From positions 62,001 to 126,000 of the forward strand of contig CP096136.1 of NCBI GenBank assembly GCA_023213215.1: a stretch of DNA of 64,000 nt, read 5' to 3'. This DNA comes from Flavobacterium sp. JAD_PAG50586_2. GTDB lineage: Bacteria > Bacteroidota > Bacteroidia > Flavobacteriales > Flavobacteriaceae. Position 1 is the first letter of the stretch. Each line of letters opens with the position of its first letter. Below the pieces are notes generated by a model. It was not told where the DNA came from and did no database searches. It was given only the letters and a program-made list of their open reading frames with translations. Below are positions 48,539 through 60,928 of this stretch, in pieces. The position numbers and the translations under genes are program-made.

Positions 48539-50866
48539 TTATCCAATCACATCAAGTTTAGCGAATCTTAAAAGCAACTTCTTGATTCCGCCTACCTCGA
48601 ACTTGATTTCGGCTTTCTTATCGGCACCTATTCCTTCGAGGCTTACGATTTGTCCTTTTCCAAAGCGTTCGTGCATTACGACATTGCCAACGGTTAGTTT
48701 GCTGTCGAACAAATTGGTATTGCCCGGTGCATTTCCGGCAACGGGTTTTAGTTTGCGGATGTTTAGGGAGGAAACCGGTTCGTCTCCGTATTTCTTTGGT
48801 GGCGTGCCGGCTTCGGGTTTTGATAATCGAAGTTTAGATTTATCTACATCGCCAAAAATATCCAAATCGATGGTTGGCTTGTAACGATAGCCTGTATCCA
48901 TAGGATTGATGTATTCAAGATAATCATCCTTTATCTCTTCGATAAAACGGGAAGGTTCGCTATCCACCAATTTTCCCCAACGGTAACGCGACTGTGCATA
49001 GGTTAGATAGGCCTGATGCTCTGCCCTGGTCAATGCTACGTAAAACAAACGTCGCTCTTCTTCCAACTCGCTTCGGGTGTTCATACTCATTGCGCTTGGG
49101 AAAAGATCTTCTTCCATTCCGACCACGAAAACATAGGGAAACTCCAGTCCTTTTGCTAAGTGAATTGTCATCAAAGCAACTCTATCGTCATCTCCGGTAT
49201 CGTTATCTAAATCGGTCGCTAAGGCTACATCTTCCATAAATTCGGACAAAGCGCCACGGGCACCATCGATTTCCCGTTGTCCTTCAATGAAGTCTTTTAT
49301 ACCGCCCATCAGGGTTTCAATATTTTCGATACGGGCAATACCTTCGGGGGTTCCGTCTTTTTTAAGTTCTTGGATTAACCCTGTTTTTTTAGCAACATGT
49401 TCGGTTAAGACAAAGGCATCCTGCTGCTCATTGATAACCTGGAAACTCTTAATCATTGTCACAAAATCCTCAAGTTTTTGTTTGGTTCCGGAGTTCAGTT
49501 TTAAATCAATCTTATCAATATTTTCCATTACCTCAAAAATGGAACGTTTGTAATGATTGGCGGCAACTGTAAGTTTCTCAACGGTTGTGTCTCCGATTCC
49601 ACGCGCGGGATAATTGATAACCCTTACCAAAGCCTCTTCATCTTTTGGATTGATTACCAATCGAAGGTAACACAAGACATCCTTTATTTCCTTCCTTTGA
49701 TAGAAAGACAAACCTCCATAAATACGATACGGAATATCTCGTTTGCGTAAGGCATCTTCCATCGCTCGGGATTGCGCATTGGTACGGTATAAAATGGCAA
49801 ACTGTCCGTTCATCATTTGGTTGCGCATCTTCTGCTCGAAGATTTCGCTGGCAACAAAACGGCCTTCTTCGCCATCTGTCACGCTTCGGTGGACTTTTAT
49901 TTTGGCGCCATAATCATTGGCGGTCCAAACTACTTTGTCGAGCTTGGTTTTATTCTTATCGATGACCGAATTGGCAGCTTCCACAATATTCTTTGTCGAA
50001 CGGTAATTCTGTTCTAACCGATAGGTTTTTACATTCTCATAATCCTTCTGGAAATTTAGGATGTTATTGATGTTGGCGCCACGGAAGGCGTAAATACTCT
50101 GCGCATCATCACCAACCACGCAAATATTCTGGAATCTATCCGACAAGGCACGTACAATCAGGTATTGTGAATGATTCGTATCCTGATACTCATCTACCAA
50201 TATATATCGAAATCTGTCCTGGTATTTTGCCAACACATCGGGGAAACGGTTTAGAAGTTCGTTGGTTTTCAATAATAAATCATCGAAATCCATTGCGCCG
50301 CTTTTGAAGCATCTTTCCACATATTCCTTATAAATATCACCAAGACGTGGCTTCTTGCTCATCGCGTCCTGCTCCATTAATTCGGGATTATTGAAGTAAG
50401 CTTTTACAGTAATCAAAGAGTTTTTATAGGAGGATATTCGGCTGAAAACCTGCTTTGGTTTATAGATATCCTTGTCCAACTGCATTTCCTTGATTATGGC
50501 TGAAATCAATCGGACACTGTCTTGAGAATCATAGATTGTAAAATTGGAAGGATAACCCAACTTATCGGCTTCACTTCTTAAAATCCGGGCGAACACGGAG
50601 TGGAAAGTTCCCATCCAAAGGTTTTTGGCTTCGTTGGTTCCGACAATATCGGCGATACGTTTTTTCATTTCACGTGCGGCCTTATTGGTAAAGGTCAGTG
50701 CAAGGATATTAAAAGCATCGACGCCTAAGCTCATCAGATAGGAAATTCGCACCGTTAGCACACGGGTTTTTCCAGAACCGGCACCTGCAATGATAATCAT
50801 GGGTCCGTCTTTCTGAAAAACAGGTTCCTGTTGGGCTTCGTTGAGCTGGGAAATGTATTGTTGCAT
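48539..50866 (-). CDS. UvrD/PcrA-type superfamily 1 DNA helicase
   Basis: 775 residues. Motif I AGAGSGKT, II VDEYQDTN, III VGDDAQSIYAFRGA, IV QNYRST, V TIHLAKGLEFP and VI VALTRAE are all present. The C-terminal region contains the short Tudor-like domain (VGNVVMHERFGKGQIVSLEG) that binds RNA polymerase in PcrA. Role in nucleotide excision repair and clearing of blocked polymerases. Confidence 0.93.
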   Translation of the reverse strand: MQQYISQLNEAQQEPVFQKDGPMIIIAGAGSGKTRVLTVRISYLMSLGVDAFNILALTFTNKAAREMKKRIADIVGTNEAKNLWMGTFHSVFARILRSEADKLGYPSNFTIYDSQDSVRLISAIIKEMQLDKDIYKPKQVFSRISSYKNSLITVKAYFNNPELMEQDAMSKKPRLGDIYKEYVERCFKSGAMDFDDLLLKTNELLNRFPDVLAKYQDRFRYILVDEYQDTNHSQYLIVRALSDRFQNICVVGDDAQSIYAFRGANINNILNFQKDYENVKTYRLEQNYRSTKNIVEAANSVIDKNKTKLDKVVWTANDYGAKIKVHRSVTDGEEGRFVASEIFEQKMRNQMMNGQFAILYRTNAQSRAMEDALRKRDIPYRIYGGLSFYQRKEIKDVLCYLRLVINPKDEEALVRVINYPARGIGDTTVEKLTVAANHYKRSIFEVMENIDKIDLKLNSGTKQKLEDFVTMIKSFQVINEQQDAFVLTEHVAKKTGLIQELKKDGTPEGIARIENIETLMGGIKDFIEGQREIDGARGALSEFMEDVALATDLDNDTGDDDRVALMTIHLAKGLEFPYVFVVGMEEDLFPSAMSMNTRSELEEERRLFYVALTRAEHQAYLTYAQSRYRWGKLVDSEPSRFIEEIKDDYLEYINPMDTGYRYKPTIDLDIFGDVDKSKLRLSKPEAGTPPKKYGDEPVSSLNIRKLKPVAGNAPGNTNLFDSKLTVGNVVMHERFGKGQIVSLEGIGADKKAEIKFEVGGIKKLLLRFAKLDVIG

Positions 50867-50927
50867 TTTAAAAAAAGTCGCTAAGTATCAGAGTTGCAAA
50901 GTTTCAAAGTGGTAAAAACTTCGCCAA

Positions 50928-50957
50928 CAAATTTAATGTACTAAAGCGAAAAAGCAA
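50928..50957 (-). promoter_or_regulatory. Promoter of the UvrD-type helicase gene
   Basis: On the minus strand TTG (50957-50955), 19 bp spacer, TAAATTTG (50935-50928): a full match to the Bacteroidota TTG-N17-23-TAnnTTTG pattern, about 62 bp before the ATG. Confidence 0.65.
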
Positions 50958-50980
50958 TATAATTTTTACGCTATTTCTAT

Positions 50981-50988
50981 TATATTTG
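50981..50988 (+). promoter_or_regulatory. -7 box upstream of the DUF7935-like gene
   Basis: TATATTTG, 24 bp before the ATG at 51013. No -33 TTG found. Confidence 0.4.
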
Positions 50989-51012
50989 TGAACAATTTTA
51001 GTTAAAAATACG

Positions 51013-51537
51013 ATGAGCATAGATAAATTTATTGAAGTACTACTTTACGCGGTTCCATCTTTAATTACGGGTGGTGTAGCCTATTATTTGTTTGATAGTT
51101 ATTTCAAGGACCAACAGCATACACGACGTTGGTTGTCGCAAAAGGAAAATCAGAAGCAGGCATTGCCATTACGTTTGCAGGCTTATGAACGGTTAGCTTT
51201 GTTTTTGGAGCGTATTAGTCCGGCCAAACTGTTAATCAGAGTTGCTCCTATAAGCGAGAATAAAGTAGATTACCAAAACTTTCTGATTCAGAATATCGAG
51301 CAGGAATATGAGCACAACATGACGCAGCAGATTTATATTACGGATGAATGCTGGACTATGGTTTTGACTGCCAAAAATACGATCATTCAGAACATCAGGA
51401 AAACTACTTTGGATGCATCTGTAACCAATGCAGATCAGTTGCGGGAAAAAATCTTAAGCAATATGCTTGATGGAAATTCAGCAAGCCAATTGGCGTTGAG
51501 CTATTTGAAAACAGAGGTTATTGATATTTTAGGATAA
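51013..51537 (+). CDS. DUF7935-like membrane-anchored protein
   Basis: 174 residues: a short N-terminal transmembrane helix (VLLYAVPSLITGGVAYYLF) and a cytoplasmic helical domain starting RLQAYERLALFLERISP. It matches from memory a family of uncharacterised flavobacterial proteins. Function unknown. Confidence 0.75.
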   Translation: MSIDKFIEVLLYAVPSLITGGVAYYLFDSYFKDQQHTRRWLSQKENQKQALPLRLQAYERLALFLERISPAKLLIRVAPISENKVDYQNFLIQNIEQEYEHNMTQQIYITDECWTMVLTAKNTIIQNIRKTTLDASVTNADQLREKILSNMLDGNSASQLALSYLKTEVIDILG

Positions 51538-51538
51538 C

Positions 51539-51565
51539 AAAAGCCTCGATTTACTCGAGGCTTTT
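51539..51565. terminator. Bidirectional terminator
   Basis: An 11-bp perfect stem (AAAAGCCTCGA / TCGAGGCTTTT) with a TTTAC loop lies between the convergent DUF7935-like and dsbD genes, 1 bp from one stop and 3 bp from the other. Confidence 0.9.
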
Positions 51566-51567
51566 TA

Positions 51568-53580
51568 TTATTTTTTAAACTTTGAGATTCCGCCTTCCAG
51601 CCAAGCCAAATACTCATCGATATTTGGAGTGTAACTTATCGGAGCGTTTAGTTTTTGTTCCTTTAAATCAATCAGAACATAAAAAGGCTGGGTGTTTGTC
51701 TGATATTTAGTAATTATGAATTCAGTCCATTTGTCGCCGATGGTCGTAATTTCGTTGCCTGTTTCTTTGGAAACTGTTTGTTCACTTTTAGGCAATTCCC
51801 TTTTATCATCAACATATAAAGAGATTAGGACAACATCATTCTTAAGCACCTTCAGCACTTTTTCATCAGACCATACGTTATTTTCCATTTTACGGCAGTT
51901 CACACAGGCAAACCCTGTAAAGTCGAGCATAACGGGTTTGTTTACAGTTTTTGCATAAGCCAAGCCTTTGTCGTAATCTGTAAAGACTGTTATGCCGTGT
52001 GGACCAACTTCTGCACCATCGGGCAATCCTTCATGGTTCGCTGTTGGACTTCCTGTATTGCCAAAAAATCCAGTCGGACTTTCGCTATAAGTTTGAGGCG
52101 GAGGAAAGGCGCTAATCAATTTTAAAGGCGCACCGAATAATCCCGGAATCATATAAATCGTAAAGGCCAAAACCAAAAGCCCTAAAGAAAGCCTTCCCAC
52201 AGAAATATAAGCCAGCGGACTATCATGCGGGGTCATTATCTTTCCAAACAGGTACAAGGCCCAGGCTCCAAAAATGGCAATCCAGATCGCTAAGAAAACT
52301 TCTCTTTCCAATAAATGCAACTGTAGTACCAAATCGGCATTGGATAAGAATTTAAAGGCTAAAGCCAATTCCAAAAATCCTAAAGAAACCTTTACGGTAT
52401 TCAACCATCCGCCGGATTTTGGCAACGAATGCATCCAGCTAGGGAACATTGCAAAAAGCATGAATGGCAAAGCCAAAGCTGTTGAAAAACCAAGCATCCC
52501 AACAATAGGCGCGATTCCACCCTTAGAAGCAGATTCCACTAAAAGCGTCCCAACGATTGGTCCGGTACAGGAAAAGGAAACAATCGCTAAAGCCAAAGCC
52601 ATAAATAATATTCCGACAATTCCACCTCTATCTGCCTGCCTGTCTACTTTGTTTGCCCATGAATTAGGCAGCATAATTTCGAAAGCTCCAAGAAAGGAAA
52701 CAGCAAAAACTACTAAAAGCAAAAAGAACAGCACATTAAACCAAGGATTTGTAGACAACGCGTTTAAGGCATCTGCACCAAAAATCCCTGTAATGGCCAA
52801 ACCAAGAACTACATAAATGGCAATAATTGAAATTCCGTAGAGAATTGCGTTTCGTTTGCCCTGACCCGGATTTTTACTTTGCTTGGTAAAAAAGCTTACG
52901 GTCATTGGGATCATTGGAAAAACACAAGGTGTCAGCAAGGCAGCAAAACCGCCTAGAAATGCCAAAAAGAAAATCGTTAATAGCCCTCTATCTTTCTCTT
53001 TTTCAGGTGCAGCAGTTGTTACCGGTGTTTCTTCTTTTTTAACTGTTGTAGTATCAGCAACCGAAACTGTTTTGATGGTATCAATGGTTGCGGTAGTTGT
53101 GGTCGGGTCGACAGTATTTTCCGTTACGGGGATGGCAAACGTAAATTTCATATCATCATTGATACAGGTAGTTTTACAAACCTGGTAATCAATTTTGGCC
53201 TTAATAGAAGTCAGTTTAGCGTTGATGATTTTTACCTTTTGGGTAAAAGTTACCTTGTTTTCAAAATAATATTCATCTATTTCAAAAACTTCACTATACT
53301 GTTTTTTGTATGGACTTTCCTTTACTTTTCCCACCAATTCATAGTTTCCTTTTGGATTTTCAAATTTGAATTCTGCAGGCAATGCTGCACCTAAATCAGC
53401 TTGAGGCGTATACTGTGAATAAAGATGCCATTCCGCATCAATTTTTCCCTGCATGACCAAATTGAATTCGGTATCGGATACTTTTTCGACTTTGGATGTC
53501 CATTTTACCGGTTTTACAATTTGTGCATTGGAATTGGCAAAAGCCAAAAGCAACAGTAGTGATAATACTATTTTATTCAT
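51568..53580 (-). CDS. dsbD: Thiol:disulfide interchange protein DsbD
   Basis: 670 residues: signal peptide, N-terminal periplasmic domain (about 20-160, Cys pair in VCKTTCIND), a Thr-rich linker, a CcdA-like eight-helix membrane domain (Cys in LTPCVFPM and FSCTGPIVG), and a C-terminal thioredoxin domain with FACVNCRKM. It carries electrons from cytoplasmic thioredoxin to periplasmic proteins. The reverse-oriented tilS gene upstream overlaps its start by 4 bp (ATGA). Confidence 0.92.
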   Translation of the reverse strand: MNKIVLSLLLLLAFANSNAQIVKPVKWTSKVEKVSDTEFNLVMQGKIDAEWHLYSQYTPQADLGAALPAEFKFENPKGNYELVGKVKESPYKKQYSEVFEIDEYYFENKVTFTQKVKIINAKLTSIKAKIDYQVCKTTCINDDMKFTFAIPVTENTVDPTTTTATIDTIKTVSVADTTTVKKEETPVTTAAPEKEKDRGLLTIFFLAFLGGFAALLTPCVFPMIPMTVSFFTKQSKNPGQGKRNAILYGISIIAIYVVLGLAITGIFGADALNALSTNPWFNVLFFLLLVVFAVSFLGAFEIMLPNSWANKVDRQADRGGIVGILFMALALAIVSFSCTGPIVGTLLVESASKGGIAPIVGMLGFSTALALPFMLFAMFPSWMHSLPKSGGWLNTVKVSLGFLELALAFKFLSNADLVLQLHLLEREVFLAIWIAIFGAWALYLFGKIMTPHDSPLAYISVGRLSLGLLVLAFTIYMIPGLFGAPLKLISAFPPPQTYSESPTGFFGNTGSPTANHEGLPDGAEVGPHGITVFTDYDKGLAYAKTVNKPVMLDFTGFACVNCRKMENNVWSDEKVLKVLKNDVVLISLYVDDKRELPKSEQTVSKETGNEITTIGDKWTEFIITKYQTNTQPFYVLIDLKEQKLNAPISYTPNIDEYLAWLEGGISKFKK

Positions 53581-54893
53581 TCTTCGAGTTGTATTTGTAT
53601 AATTTTAGTTGTTTGTTTTGTAACCCTAAAGCGATCATCCTGTCGTTCACCGATAACCCACACAATTTGATCATCCGAACATAATAACCAGGTTTCCGAT
53701 TTATCCAATAAAGAGAATTTTTCGTCTTTGAAATATTTGCTTAATTTCTTGGAACCCTCCATCCCAAAAGGATAAAACACATCGCCTTCCTGCCATTTCC
53801 TGATTTGCAATGGATACTGCAGTTTCGCTTCGTCGGCAAATATAGTATTAGTTGCCTGATCTGAAATGTCGCTTACATTGCAAAACGTGATTTTTAAGGG
53901 AAATTTAACTTCCCTTTTTCCTTCCTCAATCATAAAGTGTTCTGATTCTCCAGTTTTCTGTTTTGGAAAAACAATCAGTTCATTTCGGTCTTTGAGCAAT
54001 GTATGTTTTTGGGAATGAATCTGTTTCCCAGATTGTGCTTTGACTAAATCCTTGATGGATGACCAGTCACTAAACCCAAACGGTTCGAGCCATTGGTAAA
54101 GATAAGCGAGATAATTCGGCAGCTGCATCAGTTCGGTAAGATGGATCCGTTTCTGAAAATCAATATCTTCCACTACTTTTCGATATACAATTCTGGAAGC
54201 GTCATCCACCATTGTCTGTGCTTGTTGCAGATTGGAAATCGTACTTTCAAAAGAGGACAACAGACTTGGATTGAGCTCTTTCAAGATTGGAATAACTTCA
54301 TGACGCAGTTTGTTTCTCAAATACTTATCAGAAGCGTTGCTGCTGTCTTCCCGCCATTCAATCTTATTTTCTTTGGCAAATGTTTCGATTTCTTCTCTTG
54401 AAAAGGGCAATAACGGACGGATTATATTTCCGTTTTGCTGCGGGATTCCAGTCAATCCATCCAATCCCGAAGCTCGTGTAAAATTGATTAAAAATGTTTC
54501 CAGGCTGTCATCCAAATGATGTGCAGTTAAGATATAATCGTAATCGTTGTTTATCAAAAGTGTATTAAACCAGTCATATCGGAGGTTTCTCGCCACAACC
54601 TGAATGGATAGTTTTAGGTTCTCTGCAAACTTCCTGGTGTCAAAACGGTTTACAAATAGCAAAACATCCTTTTTCTCACATTGTAATTTTACAAACTTTT
54701 CATCTTCATCACTTTCATCTCCCCGAAGTTGAAAATTACAATGTGCAGCTCTTACATCAAGTTTTGCCTGAAGGCACAATTCGAGTAAAACCATACTGTC
54801 GATACCGCCACTGGTTGCTAAAAGAAGTTTTCTTCCGTTTAAGAAAGGAAGGTTTTGGCTGATGTGGTTTTGGAATTTTGTGAGCATCTTCAA
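53577..54893 (-). CDS. tilS: tRNA(Ile)-lysidine synthetase
   Basis: 438 residues. It modifies C34 of tRNA-Ile(CAU) to lysidine and is essential. PP-loop SGGIDSMVL near the N terminus, HHLDDSLETFL and a C-terminal TilS domain (VFYPFGMEGSKKLSKYFKD). The start may be the third codon (54887). Confidence 0.93.
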   Translation of the reverse strand: MKMLTKFQNHISQNLPFLNGRKLLLATSGGIDSMVLLELCLQAKLDVRAAHCNFQLRGDESDEDEKFVKLQCEKKDVLLFVNRFDTRKFAENLKLSIQVVARNLRYDWFNTLLINNDYDYILTAHHLDDSLETFLINFTRASGLDGLTGIPQQNGNIIRPLLPFSREEIETFAKENKIEWREDSSNASDKYLRNKLRHEVIPILKELNPSLLSSFESTISNLQQAQTMVDDASRIVYRKVVEDIDFQKRIHLTELMQLPNYLAYLYQWLEPFGFSDWSSIKDLVKAQSGKQIHSQKHTLLKDRNELIVFPKQKTGESEHFMIEEGKREVKFPLKITFCNVSDISDQATNTIFADEAKLQYPLQIRKWQEGDVFYPFGMEGSKKLSKYFKDEKFSLLDKSETWLLCSDDQIVWVIGERQDDRFRVTKQTTKIIQIQLEE

Positions 54894-54909
54894 AAATAGT
54901 TATTTTAAT

Positions 54910-56193
54910 TTAACTTAAAACTTCAAACATTGCTTTGGCTTTCAACAGGCATTCTTCATATTCCTGTTCGGGATGAGCCAATGATGTAATAGCACTCCCA
55001 ACAGAAAAGGATAAGTATTTTTCTTTGGCATTATACAAAATGCTTCGGATGACTACATTGAAATCAAAATCATTTTCGGGCGTAAAATAGCCTACAGCAC
55101 CACTGTATAATCCTCTTTTAGTTTCTTCCAAATCTTCAATAATGTTCATTGCCGATATTTTTGGTGCACCGGTCATACTGCCCATTGGAAAAGTTGTTTT
55201 GATGATTTCTACAGGTGAAGTCGTAATTTCTACATTAGAAACTACAGTTGAAATCATTTGGTGAACTTGTTCGAAAGTATAAATGCTACACAATTCTTCC
55301 ACCTCAACGGAACCTTTCGTAGCTGTATGTGACAAATCGTTGCGAACCAAATCGACAATCATGATGTTTTCAGAGCGCTCTTTTGGATTTGCCTCTAATT
55401 CTTGTTTGGCGTTTTCATCTAAAGTTTTATCTGAAAAGCGTTTGGCTGTTCCTTTTATCGGCTGTGAAATTATTCTTGTCCCTTCTTTTTTGAGGTAGCG
55501 TTCCGGCGATGCACAACAGACGTATTGTTTTTGATTTTTAAAAAATGCCGCAAATGGCGGTTGGGAAATTGCATTTAGTTTTTGATAGATTTCCAATGGT
55601 TCAAGTTCGGCATTTTCGGCGTAAAATTCCATGCAGAAATTAGCTTCATAGATATTACCACGGTGAATATGCTCGAGCATTTTTGAAACCTTGCTTATAT
55701 AATTTTCTTTTGAAATTCTTTGTTTAACCTCAACTTCCGACCTCAGGGTCATGAATCCTGCGCTCTCCAATATTTCTTTTAAATCGGATTCTATTTCATC
55801 ATCGCAGAGCTTCAAATACTGAACTTCTAATTGATTTCCTTTTAGCAAAAATAATTTCTTTGGCTGAAAGAAGAATAAGTCTGGAAAATACAATCCATCA
55901 AAATTATTGGACTGCAGTTTTTCAATATCATTTTTCAAATCATAAGACAGATAGCCAAAAAGCCAGTCTTTACTTTGCTGCTGGTATTGTTTTAACTCCT
56001 CAAACGCATTTTGGTAATCTGTTTTCAGCGAAGTAAAGGCATCAACTGCAAGTATGCAATCAAAGTTAGAATATTTTTGATGATACTCATTTGAATCCAA
56101 AAAAACGACTTCAGCGAACTGTTGCGACCATTGCAGAAGCTGTTGCTTAAAAAGCATAGGTTTATCAATAGACCTGACAATTTTTGTTCTCAA
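54910..56193 (-). CDS. pabB: Aminodeoxychorismate synthase component I (PabB-like)
   Basis: 427 residues of the anthranilate-synthase-I family. Chorismate-binding motifs: [41 protein letters not shown] and SVGSAITS. The PIKG form (with a lysine that forms the covalent intermediate) is typical of PabB more than TrpE. Makes ADC for folate. It lies 16 bp before tilS on the same strand. Confidence 0.85.
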   Translation of the reverse strand: MRTKIVRSIDKPMLFKQQLLQWSQQFAEVVFLDSNEYHQKYSNFDCILAVDAFTSLKTDYQNAFEELKQYQQQSKDWLFGYLSYDLKNDIEKLQSNNFDGLYFPDLFFFQPKKLFLLKGNQLEVQYLKLCDDEIESDLKEILESAGFMTLRSEVEVKQRISKENYISKVSKMLEHIHRGNIYEANFCMEFYAENAELEPLEIYQKLNAISQPPFAAFFKNQKQYVCCASPERYLKKEGTRIISQPIKGTAKRFSDKTLDENAKQELEANPKERSENIMIVDLVRNDLSHTATKGSVEVEELCSIYTFEQVHQMISTVVSNVEITTSPVEIIKTTFPMGSMTGAPKISAMNIIEDLEETKRGLYSGAVGYFTPENDFDFNVVIRSILYNAKEKYLSFSVGSAITSLAHPEQEYEECLLKAKAMFEVLS

Positions 56194-56310
56194 AAGTGAG
56201 TGGATTTAGTGGCTTTCAAAATTACAATAAAAAATATTATTTCAATTTAAGTCGCAAATAACTGTTAGTAAGTTGACTGTTAAATAAATAGCGTCAATCT
56301 AATTTTTAGC

Positions 56311-56318
56311 TAACTTTG
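56311..56318 (+). promoter_or_regulatory. -7 box upstream of the DoxX gene
   Basis: TAACTTTG matches TAnnTTTG, 30 bp before the DoxX ATG. No -33 TTG at normal spacing. Confidence 0.4.
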
Positions 56319-56348
56319 AGATATCATTAATCATTTAAAATCAAAATT

Positions 56349-56726
56349 ATGAAAATCGCAACCATTATTGTTCGTGTGCTGATAGGGCTTTTGCTCTTAT
56401 TCGCCTCCATTACCTATTTCTTTAACATTGGTCCGGCTCAACCTGCCGCAACAGAAGAATTTAAGGCTTTTTCTACCGGATTGATCACATCCGTATACAT
56501 TTTTCCGTTAGCGAAAGCAATTGAATTTCTTTGTGGGCTATCCTTTTTATCTGGGAAATATGTGACGTTGGCCAATATTCTTATCCTGCCAATTACCATA
56601 AACATTTTATTGATCAATTACTTCCTGTCTCCTGAAAATTTACCTATTGCCATTGCTATGTTTTTAGGAAACCTATTCCTGATCTATCGTTATTGGAATA
56701 ATTATAAAAGCGTTTTTACTCCATAA
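56349..56726 (+). CDS. DoxX-like small membrane protein
   Basis: 125 residues, four hydrophobic helices with the DoxX-like arrangement (VRVLIGLLLLFASITYFF, FPLAKAIEFLCGLSFLSGKY, LILPITINILLINYFL, FLGNLFLIYRYW). Function unknown; relatives take part in redox or sulfur metabolism. Convergent with katG. Confidence 0.8.
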   Translation: MKIATIIVRVLIGLLLLFASITYFFNIGPAQPAATEEFKAFSTGLITSVYIFPLAKAIEFLCGLSFLSGKYVTLANILILPITINILLINYFLSPENLPIAIAMFLGNLFLIYRYWNNYKSVFTP

Positions 56727-56728
56727 AT

Positions 56729-56758
56729 AAAAAGCCTCCGTATTAGTGGAGGCTTTTT
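56729..56758. terminator. Bidirectional terminator between DoxX and katG
   Basis: AAAAAGCCTCC pairs with GGAGGCTTTTT (11 bp) around an AT loop, flanked by A and T runs. Confidence 0.9.
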
Positions 56759-56767
56759 TTGTTGAAA

Positions 56768-59028
<2,261 letters not shown>

Positions 59029-59061
59029 TTATTTTAGGTAAAGTTACATTTTTTGATACCC

Positions 59062-59069
59062 CAAATCTA
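59062..59069 (-). promoter_or_regulatory. -7 box upstream of katG
   Basis: On the minus strand TAGATTTG, about 48 bp before the katG ATG. No -33 TTG at proper spacing; no clear PerR/OxyR box seen. Confidence 0.4.
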
Positions 59070-59138
59070 TGACAACTATCATGTTTAGGCTATAATTTTT
59101 TATTATAAATTACTATTTACTAATTGCCAAAACTTATA

Positions 59139-59171
59139 TTGAAAATCATATCATTTGCTTTTATATATTTG
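59139..59171 (+). promoter_or_regulatory. Promoter of the amino-acid permease gene
   Basis: TTG (59139-59141), 22 bp spacer, TATATTTG (59164-59171): a full Bacteroidota-type promoter, 26 bp before the ATG at 59198. It supports that start over the in-frame TTG at 59275. Confidence 0.7.
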
Positions 59172-59197
59172 TTTCTTTCTAAACCAAAAACTAAAAC

Positions 59198-60870
59198 ATG
59201 CTATTATCTAGACTATTCAGAAAAAATCAACTTCAGTTCTTTTAAAGGAAGGTGGCGACGGAGAACACTCTGGCTTGAATAAAGTTTTAAACGTTAAGGA
59301 TTTAACCTTCTTCGGGATTGCTGCCATTATTGGTGGCGGTACTTTTAGCGCTATTGGCAACGCTTGTTTTTCTGGTGGACCCGGAGTTGTATTCCTTTAT
59401 ATTATTTGTGCTATTGCCTGTGGTTTTACCGCTTTATGCTATGCTGAATTTGCTTCAAGGGTTCCGGTTTCGGGAAGTGCCTATACTTATGCTTACGTCT
59501 CTTTTGGTGAATTATTCGCCTGGATTATAGGCTGGGCATTACTGATGGAATATTCTATTGGAAATATCTATATAGCTTTTTCCTGGAGTGGTTACTTTAC
59601 CAATCTGTTGGAAAGCTTTCACCTCCATTTACCGGAATGGCTGACTATTAATTACAAATCTGCACAAGATGCTTTGGTTGCCAATAAAGCCGGCGAAGGA
59701 ATGACCGCATGGAATACGGCACCGGTAATTGGCGGTCTGAAAATCATTTTTGACTTACCAGCTGTGGTTATCAATATGCTTATAACCTACTTAGTATACA
59801 GAGGTACTAAGGAATCTAGAAATTTCAGTAATATAATGGTATACATCAAATTGGCCATTATTGTTTTGGTAATTGTTGTTGGAGCTTTTTATATTGATAT
59901 TGAAAACTGGACACCCTTTATGCCGAATGGCTTTGGTGGTGTTATGGGCGGTGTTTCAGCAGTGTTCTTTGCCTATATTGGTTTTGATGCCGTATCAACA
60001 CTCGCAGAGGAAAGTAAAAACCCGCAAAGGGATTTACCTCGTGGAATGATTTATTCATTAGTAATTTGTACAGTTGTCTATATTATTTTGGCCTTAGTTA
60101 TTACCGGAATGGTTTCTTATACCTTACTTGGCGTTAGTGATCCACTGGCAGAAATCTTTGCTTTAAAAGGAGTTAAATGGATGTTGTTTATCGTATCGAT
60201 TGCCGCTGTAGTGGCCATGACAAGTGTATTGTTGGTATTTCAGATGGGACAGCCGCGTATCTGGATGACTATGAGCCGTGATGGTTTGATGCCAAAGAAG
60301 TTTGCCGAAATACATCCCAAATATAAAACTCCGGGATTTGCCACAATAGTTACCGGTTTGGTTGTCGGAATCCCGATTTTCTTTACGGATGAAAACTTTG
60401 TATTAGACTTTACCAGTATTGGAACATTGTTCGCTTTCGTATTAGTGTGCGGCGGTGTATTATTACTGTCACCTCAGAGCGAAGCCGAATTGGCCGAAAG
60501 AGCTACCAAAGGAAAATTCAGGATTCCTTATATCAATTCTAAGTTTATATTTCCGTTGATTTGTGTTGCAACCATTGCTATTGTTCAATATTACTTACCT
60601 AGTTATTTTGGCGAAACCTTTGATTTCTCAGGTGATAAACTGGCCACTAACCTGCCATTGATAGTATTCTTTATTCTTTGCCTCGTAATGGCTGCCATTG
60701 CCTTTGCTAAAAACCTTTCTTTAATCCCTTTATTAGGATTGATTTCCTGCTGTTACCTATTGACCGGAATGGCTGTTTCTAACTGGAAATGGTTTGGCAT
60801 CTGGCTCGTTATAGGCTTGTGTGTTTATTTTATGTATGGCTTCAGGAACAGTAAACTGAATAAAAAATAA
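59198..60870 (+). CDS. APC-family amino-acid permease (single frameshift near start)
   Basis: About 557 residues with about 12 or more transmembrane helices. Family motif FFGIAAIIGGGTFSAIG in helix 1 and the cationic-amino-acid-transporter pattern FFAYIGFDAVSTLAEESKNPQRDLPRG. The start ATG at 59198 (MLLSRLFRK) is out of frame with the rest. One added A in the A6 run 59221-59226 gives KKSTSVLLKEGGDGEHSGLNK and joins it. Without that fix only a TTG start at 59275 is available. Substrate not determined. Confidence 0.9.
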
Positions 60871-60873
60871 CCT

Positions 60874-60908
60874 AAAAAACCCGGCTTCTAATTGAAACCG
60901 GGTTTTTT
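60874..60908. terminator. Bidirectional terminator
   Basis: AAAAAACCCGG pairs with CCGGGTTTTTT (11 bp) and the loop adds partial pairing; it lies between the convergent permease and leucine-rich protein genes. Confidence 0.88.
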
Positions 60909-60928
60909 TTATTAGTCCCAGATAAAAG